This document shows, in pieces, positions 22,777 to 34,937 of a stretch of DNA of 64,000 nt. Source of the stretch: Umbelopsis ramanniana AG (Eukaryota > Mucoromycota > Umbelopsidomycetes > Umbelopsidales > Umbelopsidaceae). A program made the position numbers and the translations under genes. Every line of letters starts with the position of its first letter. Positions within the stretch are counted from its first letter, which is position 1. Where the stretch lies: assembly GCF_025399195.1 (NCBI RefSeq), contig NW_026252147.1, forward strand, positions 62,001 to 126,000, read 5' to 3'. Below the pieces are notes generated by a model. The model was not told the origin of the DNA, did not search any database, and worked only from the letters and a program-made list of their open reading frames with translations.

Positions 22777-25038
22777 TCAAGCTTTGATTCTGGCTCTCCT
22801 GTCCAATCGCAGGCTCGCTTCTTGCTTCAACAACTTGTTCACCGTTCCAGTTCGTCTTGGTTGGGTCTTTCGGGGCTCAGCATCGTCCTTGTAGGCAGCA
22901 CTGGCTGGAGGTTTCGCTACTTTTGGCTCTATCTTGGGCTGTGGTTTGCGCATAGGTTTCTCTAGTGACGGGGGGTGTGTTATATCGGGTTTTTTACGAC
23001 TCGTTCGTGCCGTGTCTATGGAATTACGTGCTGGTGCAACAGGTTGCGATACTCTCTTTTGTGTCCGCGTTGTGATCTGGTTCTTTGTCCGTTCACTAGC
23101 AAGGTTTTCTTTTTCCTTGATATTCGTAACACTAAATGCTCGTCTAACCTTGACTGCCGTGTGGTCCTCTTTGAGTGATGTCGCCATCAATGACTTCACC
23201 CTCTTCAGCGGTTTCGCATCTACTGGTAGTGCGCTTGGCAACCGTTCCTTGGGTCCTACTGCAGCTGTAAATAACGGCAAACGAGAACCTTGCCTGCGAT
23301 AACTGGTGTACATGTTGGTTCGTCTATGAAAAACGTCATAGGCTTGTTGCACTGGATGTAATTTCTTAAGCTCGTCGCCAATGCGGTTGTTGGCATTGAC
23401 TGCACCGTTCAGTGCTGTAGATAGTAAAATAGATGAACGTGGAAGGTAGGAGCGTTGAATTTGCATCGATTTACGATTAGATCGAGAGGCTGGAGGGTTG
23501 ATATCTTGGGATGGCGAGACTGTGGATTCTTGTTTTTCTTCATCAATGGCTATAGCTTCGACGGGTACATTATGTTGAACGGCTTCATCAGAGTGTTCAA
23601 TAGGATCCTGAGCATTGACTGCCAGTTTTCCGTCTAATTGTGTGAGTTGCTGAAGAGCTTCAAGTCGGTTTTCAATGCGTAGTATTTCTTCGTCATCGAA
23701 TTCTGACGTGAAGGGGTCATCTATTTCAGAGCTGACATACATGGACTTTCTCTCATGTAACATGTCAACTGCTGGTTGAACTACGTCGGCATGGTGATCA
23801 GCGTCTAAAGTTGTGGTCGCATGGACAGCTTCTTCCATGTGGTGTGCGTGTTCTATACTGTGACCGTGGAGTGGATATGAAGGAAATAGGTATTCTGCTT
23901 CACTTTGTGTCAAAAAAGGATGCTGCATTGAATTGATAAAGCATTAGAATAGTTTAAAATACTTTAGACCTTCTTTGTTATGCGCACACTACCTTGAGAA
24001 GGTCGTCTGTGGTTGCTCTAAGATATGGATCAACCTCTAGGCAACGATTCATGAAGTCTACTAGCATTGGTGGTAGAGATGGTGGGTAGTGTGGTCGACC
24101 GACTTCTAATATAATTTCCTTGATCTATTTAATAAAGGAATGTTAAAACATGAAAGCTAAACAAACGGTGCATGCTCAGTGAGACGGTCAAATTTACTTA
24201 CTCTATCTTCGCTACCATCCTCATCTTCATAAGGCGCTTTACCTCCATTGAGAATCTCCATAACGACAATTCCAAGCGCCCATATGTCAATTTTGCTATC
24301 AACGATCCTTCCTTCCACTGCCTCCGGTGCCCAAAATAAGACAACCCCAGCTTCTTCAAGGGAAGAGTCTGCGGTAGGTTGGATTGAAACAACACCGAAA
24401 TCGCCTATGTTGCAATTCAGTTTAAAATCTCAAACTCACCCGCGATTAAAATGAAAGGAAAAATCACTAACCTATGACAACATCATTTGTTTCCTTTGTC
24501 AAAAAGATATTGTCGCACTTGATATCTCGATGTATATAACCGTGTCGATGGATTTCATGCAAGCCGCTAACAAGCTGGTGACATGCGATGAAGATCAATA
24601 ACATTGAAGCAAACAATACACTATGATCATTCCACCTACCGCTTGTAATATGTACACCAATTGACCAACTGTTATTCTATTTTCAAATACATATTCCTGT
24701 AAGCTTCCTCCAGTGCAAAGCGGCATAACCAGGTATATACATTCTTGATGAAGATGTACGGAGAGTAGTTCCAGGATGTTTTGGTGCGGTGCGCATCGTG
24801 TCATTGCATATATTTCGTTTTCAACAAGGTCTCTTGGCATAATGAATGCATTGGGATCGTCTTGACTTTCTGCCACATAGTATTTCTTGATGGCGATGAG
24901 CTTTTTCGGAGACATCTGCTGTCGGCAGCGATACACACCACCTTGAGCACTATACCAGGTTGGTTTACAGCTCTTCAACCCCTCATATAGGCGATTAGGG
25001 TCAGAGTTGTACACGGGAATTCCGTTTACATGTTGCAT
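22777..25038 (-). CDS. PAK/STE20-like serine/threonine protein kinase with long C-terminal tail
   Basis: On the minus strand I read exons 24640-25038, 24472-24574, 24202-24404, 23993-24124 and 22777-23922, about 660 residues. The kinase domain is N-terminal (about residues 25-280): catalytic lysine in LIAIKK (K51), helix C Glu in VENEIYAM, HRDIKCDN (D150), DFG at 169-171, then FWAPEAVEG, IDIWALGIVVMEILNG and LKHPFL. Catalytic residues are intact, so it should be active. Two features depart from the family: the glycine loop reads YSAQGGVYRC, and the usual GTPYWMAPE is GVVLFWAPE. The 380-residue tail is disordered and basic with many Ser/Thr. The start is uncertain: an in-frame upstream extension reaches 25125, but it reads through a T-rich tract that looks like an intron end, so a short 5' exon is likely. 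Confidence 0.82.
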
Positions 25039-25626
25039 GACCAGCGGTGGTATTTTGAAAGCAGTATCCTTAAATGGCCCAACCAAAAAAAATAAAAAAC
25101 CCTCTTTCACCACCTGCCAAATCACGTACTACAACACCTGCCTGTCGCTCTATCTGCGTGTTTACCTTGCCTTTACAATGGCTGCTGGGACATAAGCTAT
25201 CGGGACAACATGCATCATCGTTTGTCGAAAGATGTTTTCAAACCCTTCATAGCAAATAACACCAACGCTGCTGCTGACCCAGTGTAGGCTTGCGTGAATG
25301 CCATCATTTGTACAGATTGACCTTTGGTTACGGTTACTGTAGTTTGAGTAAGCATCGATAAGAGTGCCGCTCGTATTAGTATCATGGTCCAACATATGCA
25401 GTAATTTAAATCGTACAGGCCAACTATACTACAGACGGTATGCAAACGCCATAGTCATCATTCACTCTACATAAAAGAAATAAAAGGATGGATGAATCAC
25501 CGTTGTCAATAGCAATAATGAGTTGGTTCCTGAGGCAAGGTCACAGGTCAATTTGTTCATGCGTGACTATGTTTTCAGCGCGCTGAACACTGCTTCAGAA
25601 CGAAGTCTCTTCCCTTTCTTGACATC
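25039..25626. other. Divergent region between kinase and PP2C genes
   Basis: About 590 bp. It should contain the 5' leader, and perhaps a short first exon, of the kinase gene on the minus strand and the promoter of the phosphatase gene on the plus strand. Two overlapping minus-strand ORFs at 25162-25445 have no recognisable homology, and I could not join them to the kinase in frame. Confidence 0.4.
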
Positions 25627-27386
25627 ATGATTCTTTCGAAAGGTGCAAGATCCACGATTACGTTTACACAGCGAGCGTACATTCACTCAAGGAGCGGAGC
25701 CCAACATTATGGTAAAGGAGCACTTGGCACACTGTCCCTTCTGGGAGCAGCAAGCGCTATGACTCTCGCAGCCTTATACCATAACAGCCCGGCTCTAAAT
25801 GAGGCTGTTAAAAACGATGATAAGCAACGATTCACGCAAACAAAACTTCACTTTACTGCTATCGATCCAAGTGATAACCGGCCCTTTGAAATTCTCTCCC
25901 AAAAGGCGATCAATGCAATAATGCGGTCTGGAGAGGTCGCGTACAAGTTTGCTCAACCCATCAAAAACGTGTCCGGAGTATACGTCAACAGCTTGCGCTC
26001 AAATGAACCGATAGAAGATCATTATAGTGTAGACACAATAGGATCGACGAAACTTATTGCTGGCGTTTATGATGGTAAGGACTTTAATGAGGTTGAAACA
26101 GTGATTCATGATTCTGACTCCGCATGGGTCGAACCAACAGGCCATATAGGACCTCAATGTTCCATTTTGATAAAGCGTAAGATCCCCATCTACGTTGCAC
26201 AGCATTTGGAAAAGCTGCCTATGACAAAGTCCATAGAAAAAGTGATGGGAGCTCTATCATCAGCGTTTGAAGAATTGGACTCCCATATCCAGCAACGATT
26301 TATAGACATTTTCCCTAAAGATATATCCAAACTATCTGCAGGAGATATCAGATCTGCAGTCACCAGTAGACCTGATCAGGCTGAAACTCGGCGCATTATT
26401 GAGGAAGCTATTCATGGATCTTGCGCTTCTGTTGCATACGTAGATGGTGACGATGTATATACAGCCAACACTGGCGACTCGAGATCAGTCGGTAAGTAGC
26501 AGGGATTTGTCAAAAAATGCCACCCACAACTCCTCTTTTTGACGCTTTTTTTGTATTAGTGGTGAGCGTAGACAAGGATGGTAAATGGCATGGTCGACGC
26601 TTGGTAGACGAACAGACACCTGCACGACCTGCTTGGCGCAAGTTCATGGAATCTCAGCACCCTGCTTCAGAAACGAATGGTCTGATCAAGAGAAATAGAG
26701 TATTTGGCTTAATTGCTGTGGGCGGAGGTATGGAAGTAGCTTTTTTTATACTGAGAAACGTTTCCATGCAGCTTCTGACTTTAGATATTGCAGCATTTGG
26801 GGATATTATGTATAAGGTTCCCGTCGAATATCAAACTGCTGTATTACCCAACATACCGGCAGATATTTATCGCCGATTTGCAAGATACCATCACCGAATC
26901 ATTGCAAACTATAGGACACCACCCTACCTTTACTCCAAGCCAATTGTCACACATCACAAGCTGGAAGAAAACGACCGGTTCATTGTCGTTGCTTCGGACG
27001 GTCTATGGTGGTATACTGGAAAGGAGGACGAGCATTCCCCTGATGGAGATCAAGCAGTAGCCGATATACTGAGTAAATGGAAGGATGATGAATCCGATGA
27101 ATTGCCCAATCCTTCGACTCATCTGATGAAACATGCGTTTATACTAAGACGTCGTTACGATTTACCCGACTCTGCACCTTTCGACGAATCGGTAGAAATT
27201 TCCAAGCTCCTGACCAAACAGCCTTCCCGAGGTTTCCGTGACGATATCACCATCGTAGTAATCCAACTAGGCAAAGAAGGCAAGAGTATGACTGACCCTG
27301 GTCGGTATGGCGAGATCATTGAAGGGCAAGAAGTTGATGTTAAGTGCCCTAAATTATACAACCCAAGTAAAAAAGGTTGGTGGTAA
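25627..27386 (+). CDS. PTC5: Mitochondrial PP2C-type phosphatase, pyruvate dehydrogenase phosphatase (PTC5/PDP) type
   Basis: Exons 25627-26074, 26141-26491, 26560-26727 and 26794-27386 encode about 519 residues. The N-terminus (MILSKGARSTITFTQRAY) looks like a mitochondrial presequence, and a hydrophobic stretch follows at about 35-52. The PP2C motifs are restored only when two 66-nt stop-free introns are removed. Removing 26075-26140 creates VYDGHIGPQCS, the DGHxG metal site. Removing 26728-26793 creates VGGAFGD. Other motifs are NEPIEDHYS, ANTGDSRSV, VASDGLWWYTG and DDITIVVIQL, which carries the last metal-binding Asp. The NEPIED block and spacing match pyruvate dehydrogenase phosphatases, which activate the PDH complex in the matrix. 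The substrate is inferred from family resemblance. Confidence 0.9.
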
Positions 27387-27518
27387 ACGCGGCAAACCAA
27401 CCTTACAGCGGTTAAATAAACTTCCGAAACGGCTAAATTCACTACCATTTTTTTTAATTTCTTGCGCATTGAAGCTCGATTTATTGTGTTTGTTCGCTTT
27501 TCTGGTTGAAAATTGGTC

Positions 27519-30500
27519 ATGTTACCATCCTTTCACTCGCAGTTTGGTAAAATCGCACCGTCAGCGTCGAGTAAAAGGCCAAACGCAAAGTCGGAACAGA
27601 ATACGAAACGAAGAAGAGTGACTCAGGCATGGTAATGAAACCAGTCCCATTATTACTAATTGAATGTCATGTCGGTGTCGGCCCGCAGCAATGTACTAAT
27701 TAGCTCCATTGCAGCGACGCATGTCGAAGTAGAAAAATCAAGTGTGTATTCGATGCAGCAACTAATACATGCGCAACATGTAAAGCAATAGGCACTAACT
27801 GTGTGTTTACTAAACCGTAAGGAAGAGAGCGAATTATTCGTCCAATGCCTTAGAGCTTGATAGCTAAATTTTTCCTTAAATTTTCATGGCACGTTAAATA
27901 GGGTCAAACGCCGAGGACCACCCAAGGTATACATTGTTTTCATTGTTTAAGCGTGATTATATCACCTCAATTAAGCTCACAATTCGACGTAGGGTCATAT
28001 AGGAACCCTCGAACGCCGAATCAATCGAATGGAATCTTTATTAGCCGCCGTGGATGGCCCATCAGCAAATGGTAACGAGGCAGATAACCGGAGCATTGGG
28101 TCATCTGGTCAGAGTATAGACTCATCCAGCGCTTCAACCGCATATAGCTCTTACGAACCAGCCGAGCAAAAAATGCTTTCATCCATCACCAATGTCGCAA
28201 GACAGAATAATCTTCGCACCAAAAAAATACCCGAGGAAGATCTTGACCTTGCTAGATTTGAAAGCGTTCGCTTCTTGGGGGATGTTTCTGGAATCAAATT
28301 CTTGAGCAAATCACTCGGAATTGACCGCCCTTTACAACAATTCTTGCCCGGTCACCAGGTGGAACGACTCGGTAAAGACACCTTTTTGTGCGCTATCGAA
28401 AAGATGCCAAACCAAGAAATCAGTGAAGAAAAAGACAAGTATCAGACAAGATCAGAATGGACAAAGCATTACGTTGGTCTGGAGGTCGAAGCATGCGATC
28501 GCTTGTTATCACTGTGAGTGTCCGACGTCACCCAATATGCACGTTACTACAATATATCCTCATTAGCTATTCAGGTATTTTATGAACATACATCCTATTT
28601 TTCCTATTGTCAACAAGCACACCTTTCTGGAGCGGTACAGGGGACTCTCCAAGTCGTATCCTTCTACAATTGTTTTCAACGCCATGCTGGGTGCTGCCGC
28701 TCGTTACTTTGAAATATCAAATGATGACTCGTTGCTGATATCGACTAATGGCCGAGCATTATCTGACATACTCTTTGATAGAGTTTTAAAGGAAGTATTT
28801 TTGCAAAGCGTATCAGGACCAAGCTTACCTATGGTTCAAGCCATCATTCTTCTTCTCAACCATCATGCAAGAATGGATAGCAAAGGATCCGATTGCTACC
28901 TGTTGATTGGTATCGTAAGTAGTCGTCAAATGACCATGCGTAGTGTAGCCTGCGTCTGTCTAAAACCTTTGGTGCACTTATTGTAGGCTATCAGGATGGC
29001 ACAAGATCTAGGGTTACATCAATCCTGCGATGATTGGAATATGCCAGATATGGAAAAACAAACGCGAAAGCGCATTTGGTGGAGTTTGTACATTATGGAT
29101 CGATTTAACAGTGCCTTGTTCGGAAAGCCATTGACAATCGTAGAAGAGGTAGTTATTTTGAACATCGTGTCCGCTTTCACATCGGCATCGTTGCTAAGTT
29201 TCAAAATATAGGATTGCGATGTCGATCTGCCGAAGGAAACTGCGCCATGGATTGAAATAGTAGACGGGTTTCCTGAGCGTTCAACGGATCCCAGGAACCT
29301 TGCTACCTTCCCATCCACTCCTGATGCTCAGAGCCAACAACATGAAATGAACGAGGAGCGACCGCTTTATCAAATGTTTTTGCAATTGGCGAAATTATCA
29401 CAAATTATCGGTCATATCCTCCAAGGATTGTACACCACGCGAGCCAAACAGCAAAGCTACATTCAAGGAAGCGACAACATAGTCACTCGACTGGATCATG
29501 AATTGACAATATGGCGGTTCGGTCTTATCAAAGTATTGCAAGGAAACGATAATTCTCCCGTGTCCGAAGTGAACGTCACACCTGTTGCTGGTGGGTATTC
29601 AATGGTAATATCGGACTTTTTCGTTAACGGTATCCGCTAACAAGAACTATTTATGTTATACAGCATCCATCCATTTATGCTACTACGCTGCATTGCTCCT
29701 ACTTCATAGACCATTTATAGAACATATCAAGCAAGGGAGACCCAATCCACTGTCATCCTATTCTTCTTTCAGGATCTGTACTTCAGCGGCTGAACGAGCC
29801 ATCGTCCTGGCAAGCAACCTATCACCATCGGACTTTTTGAGATTTTCATGGAGCTTCAATCTTTCGTCTGTTTTCCAAAGTGGACTGATGTGTATATACA
29901 ACTCCAAAAATGTTGATGCAAGAGTATCCACTCGAGCAAAGTCCCATCTTGCACAATGCCTTGCCTTGCTAAAGCGTATCAAATCCATGTCAGAAAGCGC
30001 TCTGAGAATCGATCGTTTGATACATAATATGATGAAACTACAAGAAGTGGATTTGACTGGCTACCGACAACAAATAGAAGACATGGGCTTCGAAGAGGAG
30101 GACGAAAAGAAGAAAGCAGAGAAAACCGTTCGAAACATGATGCAACCCATACCGTCTAATGATTTCCGAACCCGACTAATTGATTCGCAATCACCGCCTG
30201 TTGCGAGACCCATAGAAATGCCTTCAGCCAATATAGAAAAGCCCTCGGTGATGATTGACAATAGTTTACCTATGGCTATTCCAAACTTTGGCGAAGTCGG
30301 TCCTACAGCCGAAGCGTTTTCTTTGAAGCAATTTGGACTTAGCAAAGAAAATGAATTCAGCTACATGAAGGCTTTGGATTCTATCACTGGCGACAAAGAT
30401 ATTTGGAGTGCTGACAATTCTGTAAATACTACTAATCAACAATCTGCACAACTACAAAACCCCCCTGTGCAATGGATCCAACCTCAGACGACTGAATCAG

Positions 30501-30766
30501 CCACAAATACATTGTTTCAATCAGGTTATCTTATGGGTGGCATTCCCACCAGACAAGATCCTTACGCTCAGTCCTTTCCCACTATTTTGACAGCGACTGT
30601 TCCAAACAACCCAGCCGTAGCAGCTGCGGAAAATACACTGTTTAGGAACACACCAAGTAATCCATTCTGGTCTATACCTGCAAGCTTTGATTGGGATGAA
30701 TGGAATTCTTATTACGATCAGGCTGCACCGGCAGTCGAAGGAACATCCAGTAGTGGTGTCTGGTAG
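27519..30766 (+). CDS. Zn2Cys6 transcription factor with fungal-specific TF domain
   Basis: Exons 27519-27631, 27715-27816, 27902-27926, 27993-28513, 28575-28914, 28987-29148, 29212-29590 and 29664-30766 encode about 914 residues. The zinc cluster at residues 38-67 (C38, C41, C48, C57, C60, C67) is split by intron 1 inside its first cysteine codon. It is followed by a 25-nt micro-exon that encodes VKRRGPPK, then a short coil (IGTLERRINRMESLLAAV). The middle-homology domain begins near YFMNIHPIFPIVNKHTFLER and includes AIRMAQDLGLHQS and KRIWWSLYIMDRF, which are hallmarks of fungal_trans proteins. The tail is disordered and ends in an aromatic acidic motif (SIPASFDWDEWNSYYDQ) that may be an activation domain. 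Some features recall XlnR-like sugar regulators, but the targets are not known. Confidence 0.9.
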
Positions 30767-30968
30767 AGATTTTTTCATCGGGGCGCTGTACATATCTTAT
30801 TTGTTCCAACTTTTTATTTTACTCTGTTTCTCTCTAAAGTATTCATTTTTTGTTATACCATATTCATCCTATACGCTTGCAATATAGCAACAAATACTTC
30901 TGTACAGCACATCATCATCTTTATAAACTTGTCTGTCTTGATGCAATTTTGCTTGCCTGCCATAACAG

Positions 30969-30975
30969 TCACGTG
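30969..30975. promoter_or_regulatory. TCACGTG E-box upstream of YOS1
   Basis: The motif lies 88-94 bp before the YOS1 start codon in a gene-free stretch. It matches the core bound by Cbf1/USF-type bHLH factors. Function is inferred from motif and position. Confidence 0.35.
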
Positions 30976-31062
30976 TTAAAAAAGCAATTTTGCTGGTGGT
31001 GCCAACCACGTCAGAGTGAGTTGCTTGTCTTTGCTAGTCACTATCATCGATCTTCAGTAACC

Positions 31063-31471
31063 ATGACATTGGGACTGGGCCAATTAATCTATGTGTTGCT
31101 GTTGTTCATCAACGCCATCGCTGTATTGAACGAAGAGAGATTTTTAGGAAGAAGTAAGACCTGATGCCTTTTTATGGGCCTATCATCTTCAACACAGGTC
31201 ATAAGTGAATTCAACTAAACCAAAACCTCCCACTTACAGTCGGTTGGAGCGCACAACAGGAACCAGGATTCGGAGAACAAGGTCAATCCATAAAATCCAA
31301 AATAGTCAACCTCATTTCAGCAGTGCGAACGCTGCTCAGAAGTAAGTTGGGGCAACATATGACTCGCGCTCGCTCAGCGCTCAAAACTGACTTTCTGAAT
31401 CAAAATCTTTTTCAGTACCGCTTATTGGCATCAATATCCTCGTTATAATGTATGAATTGATATTAGGATAA
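31063..31471 (+). CDS. YOS1: Yos1/IER3IP1-family ER-Golgi transport protein
   Basis: Exons 31063-31153, 31240-31341 and 31416-31471 encode 82 residues, the same length as human IER3IP1. The chain starts with a membrane segment (LGQLIYVLLLFINAIAVLNE), then the diagnostic ERFLGRIGW motif, a Gly/Gln-rich loop, KSKIVNLISAVRTLLRIPLI, and a second hydrophobic segment. Yos1 is a subunit of the Yip1-Yif1 complex in ER and Golgi membranes and is needed for COPII-dependent vesicle transport. Each exon taken alone is too short to be called a gene; the spliced match is strong. It converges with the glyoxalase gene, with 135 bp between the stop codons. Confidence 0.95.
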
Positions 31472-31606
31472 ATCCTAGTTCAATACATACTCTACCGTGT
31501 ACAATTATTCAGTATAAAAACAGATTTCGTTTATTCTCGAAAATTCTTTAAATCAACTAATCTGTTTGCGCCGTATTTACATCTGCTGTCACTCTCCATA
31601 GTCTGC

Positions 31607-32227
31607 TTAAATAGGAGCTTTACCATAGATAGGGTTGGTGATGATTTCAATCCAGTAACCATCGGGGTCAGTGATAAAGGCAATGTTATGCATCTTTCCG
31701 TCCTTGAGCTTCTTGATGAAGTTCACGTCAAGTTGCTCGAAGCGTTCGCAGGCCTTCTCGATATTATCGACAGCGACACAAATGTGACCAAATCCACGAC
31801 CAGGCTCCTTATTGCCACTTGCATAACCCTCGAACTTGGAGTCGGACTCAGTGCCGTGATTGCTAGATAAATAATTGGCGTTAATTCTGAATTATGCACG
31901 AAGATAAGCGCAAATGCCATTCAATCTTACTGAGTCAATTCCAAAACTCCGGGAATGCTGAAGGCAAGCTTCATCTGCTCTTCCTTGGTTTCAGGGACTT
32001 TGTCAACGTAGGCAAGGAAATACAGGGTGAAGTTAGCAGACTCATTGACCGAGGAAGTGATCAACCTATAGTTCGAAGATGAGTACTATTGCCTAGTATA
32101 TGAACTTGGTTGCATGGGACTGTACTTACTTCATGCCAAGGACGTCTTGATAGAACTTCAAGGAAGGCTTGGGATCCTTGACACGGATCATAGTATGGTT
32201 GAATACATATTTTGCAATGTTCGACAT
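31607..32227 (-). CDS. GLO1: Lactoylglutathione lyase (glyoxalase I)
   Basis: Minus-strand exons 32130-32227, 31931-32065 and 31607-31862 encode 162 residues, a single-domain glyoxalase of normal length. The enzyme converts the methylglyoxal-glutathione hemithioacetal to S-lactoylglutathione in the cytosol. Metal ligands typical of the family are visible: His in [11 protein letters not shown], Glu in GVLELTHNHGTESD, His in [13 protein letters not shown] and Glu in [10 protein letters not shown]. The LTHNHGTE block exists only after splicing across the exon 2/3 boundary. Budding-yeast Glo1 is a two-domain fusion, whereas this protein is single-domain as in animals. Confidence 0.95.
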
Positions 32228-32741
32228 ATTGGTTAGAGTGAAGAAAGGGCACAAGGTGTCATAATTCAGTCATTCCCGGTTTTAATGCGATTTTTTTTCG
32301 GAGGATCGATTACTCGTGTTTTACAATCTATAAGTCACAACAGCTTTCTCAAGCTTTCAGTGTAAATTAAACCAGACGAAAACCATTTACATGAATTGAT
32401 TTTTATTCAAGCCTGTGAGAAACGAACATCCATAATGAGAAGAGTTGTTCAATAAGAATACAGTTGTGTTCGGCTGACATAAGCATCATCATCGTCAAAC
32501 TGCGAAGGTAATAGATAAACACAACGTAGCTACAGCACTCAATTCACACAATTGATTTCTACATCGTAGCGCGTCTACATAGGCAAACAAACAAGCAAAG
32601 GTCTTCTCAAAGCGCTTCCAGTAATGTAGAAATGCAAGAGGTGAACCATTTTCGCACTCAGTTCACGTGACCATTTTTGTGTACTTTCAACCGCAGGCGT
32701 CACGAATCTTGAGACTCACACCCTTCCTCAACTTTCTCACA
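32228..32741. promoter_or_regulatory. Divergent promoter region between GLO1 and the hnRNP-like gene
   Basis: About 510 bp between two divergent start codons. A palindromic TCACGTGA lies at 32663-32670, about 72 bp before the plus-strand ATG. No coding signal was found in this interval. Confidence 0.45.
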
Positions 32742-34937
32742 ATGGACGAGTACGATGAGCTGTACGGTGTAGGCAGCGGTGGTAATGATAACGCATACGG
32801 AAACCAAGATATATACGCTGATGATCAAGACAGTGGACAATCTTACGATCCTGAAAAGGCTGGTATGTACTCAAATCAAGCTAACAAAGCAGAAGGTCAA
32901 TCACAACCCGGTGATCAACAGCCTAGAAAGGGTAGCAACTCCAGCTATGATCAGCAAAAATACTATGGTGGATCCGATAACCCCAGTGACTCTCCTCAAC
33001 AACAAGGCTATGATCGCGCACCTGCACAAGGTCAGGCGATTCAGTCATACTCCAGCCAGGAAGAATCCGAAACCCACCCGTCAGTAGCAAGCGCAGCCAA
33101 TCAAGACGAAGGGTAAGCACAATGTCTTCTTTTTTATTAATTCCCCCCCCCCTATGAAAAAACGCTGGACGGCTTTTATCGAAAAGCGCACCGTGCACCC
33201 CAACAATGGTTGGGCCGCTGGTAGAACACATCTATATACCGTAACGCACCAAAGTGTATTAGGCATTAGCTTGTATGATAGCCATAGTCGTACATTAGTC
33301 TAGTACAAGCACTCAGCAGAAGATATACAACTCCAATAGCTACTCAAGGATACAACATGGTATCATGATCCAAACTGACAAAAAAAAAACATATTATGAA
33401 CTCACCACACCTTTCTCTTTTTCTCTGCCGTACAATTTTTGTCGTCCCAATATTTTTATTAGAAAAATGTTCATTGGAGGACTTAATTGGGAAACTACAG
33501 ATGGTAAGCGTTTGCATTAGAATTATTTTCGTGTTTATGTTCCCGTAGTCGTCTACGCGTTCGTCCTGGGGAATGGTTAGAATCGAAGAGATACAAGTTA
33601 TGTAATTAGCAAGTACAAACCAATTTCGAACAAATCTTGAAAGACATGACCTGGAAGCATCGGTGGATTTGGGCTTACGTGAAAGAAAGAAAAAACAATG
33701 GTTTTCCATATGGTCGATTCAGTAGAGTAATGTCTTTTTTTTTTTTCTTATTTCCTTTCATTAGAGCGATTACGAGATTACTTTTCAAAGTATGGCGAGG
33801 TGATAGATTGCGTTGTCATGCGGGACGCTACCACTGGAAAATCTCGCGGTTTTGCCTTCCTAACATTTGCGGATTCACATGTGGTTGATGAGGTCGCCTC
33901 CAGATCGCACCAATTGGATGGCAAGAATGTAAGATTTTCCAACCATTTATTCCAATATTTGAATATTTTCTCATCCACTGTAAACCGGTGTTCTTTAGAT
34001 TGATCCAAAAAGAGCCATTCCTAGAGATGAACAGGATAAGACTGAGAAGATCTTTGTCGGCGGTATCCACCAAGAAGTTGATGAAGAAGAATTTCGACAA
34101 TACTTTAATCGTTTCGGCAAAGTGATCGATGTTACCTTGATGACAGACCGTGCTACTGGACGGCCTCGTGGTTTTGGATTCGTTACGTTTGAAAGCTCAC
34201 AAGGTGTAGAGAACGCGTTGAATATGCCTGGCCTTGCTATGCGCGGCAAACCGGTTGAAGTAAAACGTGCCATGCCCAAACATCGCCAACAACAGTCTCC
34301 TCATGGCGGAGACTCTCATGGAGTAGCTGTCAACCCATATTTCAACATGTATGGCAAACAAGGCGGTGGTGGTGGTGGCAGCAGGTATGCTGGAGCTGCT
34401 TCTGGCATGGCACAAGGAGGCCAAGGTGGACGCGGAGGCTGGTATGGAGGCGCTAGCGGCGGTGGCAGCGGAGGCCAAGGTGCCAATATGTATGGCAACT
34501 ACTATGGAGGTGGTGGTGGCTATCAAAATTATCAAATGATGGCTGCCGCGGCTGCTGCCTACTATAACCGATACATGGGCTACTACGCCAATCAACAGCA
34601 GCAACAACAAGACTATGGTCAAGGATATCAAGATGACGGATACAGCGAAGGAAATGATGGTAAAGGCGGTGATGGTGGCGATGATTACCCTGCAGACGAC
34701 CAAGACCGGAGCAACGATGGCGGCGACCAATATGGAGGCCACCACGACCGATATGGCGACAGTGGTCGAGGCGGCAGTAATTATTCAAGAGACCCAAGAA
34801 GAGACCCACGATCATCGTCCGCTTCTTACTCATCTGGCAGTGAACGAAACTCTCGTGGCAATAACGGTAGTGGAGGCGGTGGAGCAGTATATGCATCTCA
34901 AAGTAACCGTAATCAACACAATTATCGCCCCTATTGA
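32742..34937 (+). CDS. hnRNP-like RNA-binding protein with two RRM domains
   Basis: Exons 32742-33112, 33463-33503, 33765-33928 and 33999-34937 encode about 504 residues. Residues 1-122 are disordered, rich in Tyr, Gln, Ser and Asp. RRM1 (about 125-203) has RNP2 MFIGGL and RNP1 KSRGFAFLTF. RRM2 (about 209-285) has RNP2 IFVGGI and RNP1 RPRGFGFVTF. The C-terminal 200 residues are Gly/Tyr/Gln-rich with RGG-like and GGY repeats plus poly-Ala and poly-Gln. This layout matches Hrp1/DAZAP1/Musashi-type proteins, which shuttle between nucleus and cytoplasm and act in 3'-end processing, export or translation. The ATG at 32742 is preferred because the upstream in-frame extension is not acidic and lies at the expected leader. 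Introns 1 (350 nt) and 2 (261 nt) are far longer than others in the window. Confidence 0.9.

Noticed and set aside
25162-25445. Two overlapping minus-strand ORFs upstream of the kinase, considered as its first exon or as a small membrane protein gene
   Set aside because: I could not join either to the kinase in frame with a usable donor and acceptor, and neither has recognisable motifs. They are left as part of the divergent intergenic region.
34197-34745. Minus-strand ORF of 182 residues rich in Ile, Val and Ser
   Set aside because: Shadow of the Gly/Tyr/Gln-rich tail of the hnRNP-like gene on the opposite strand.
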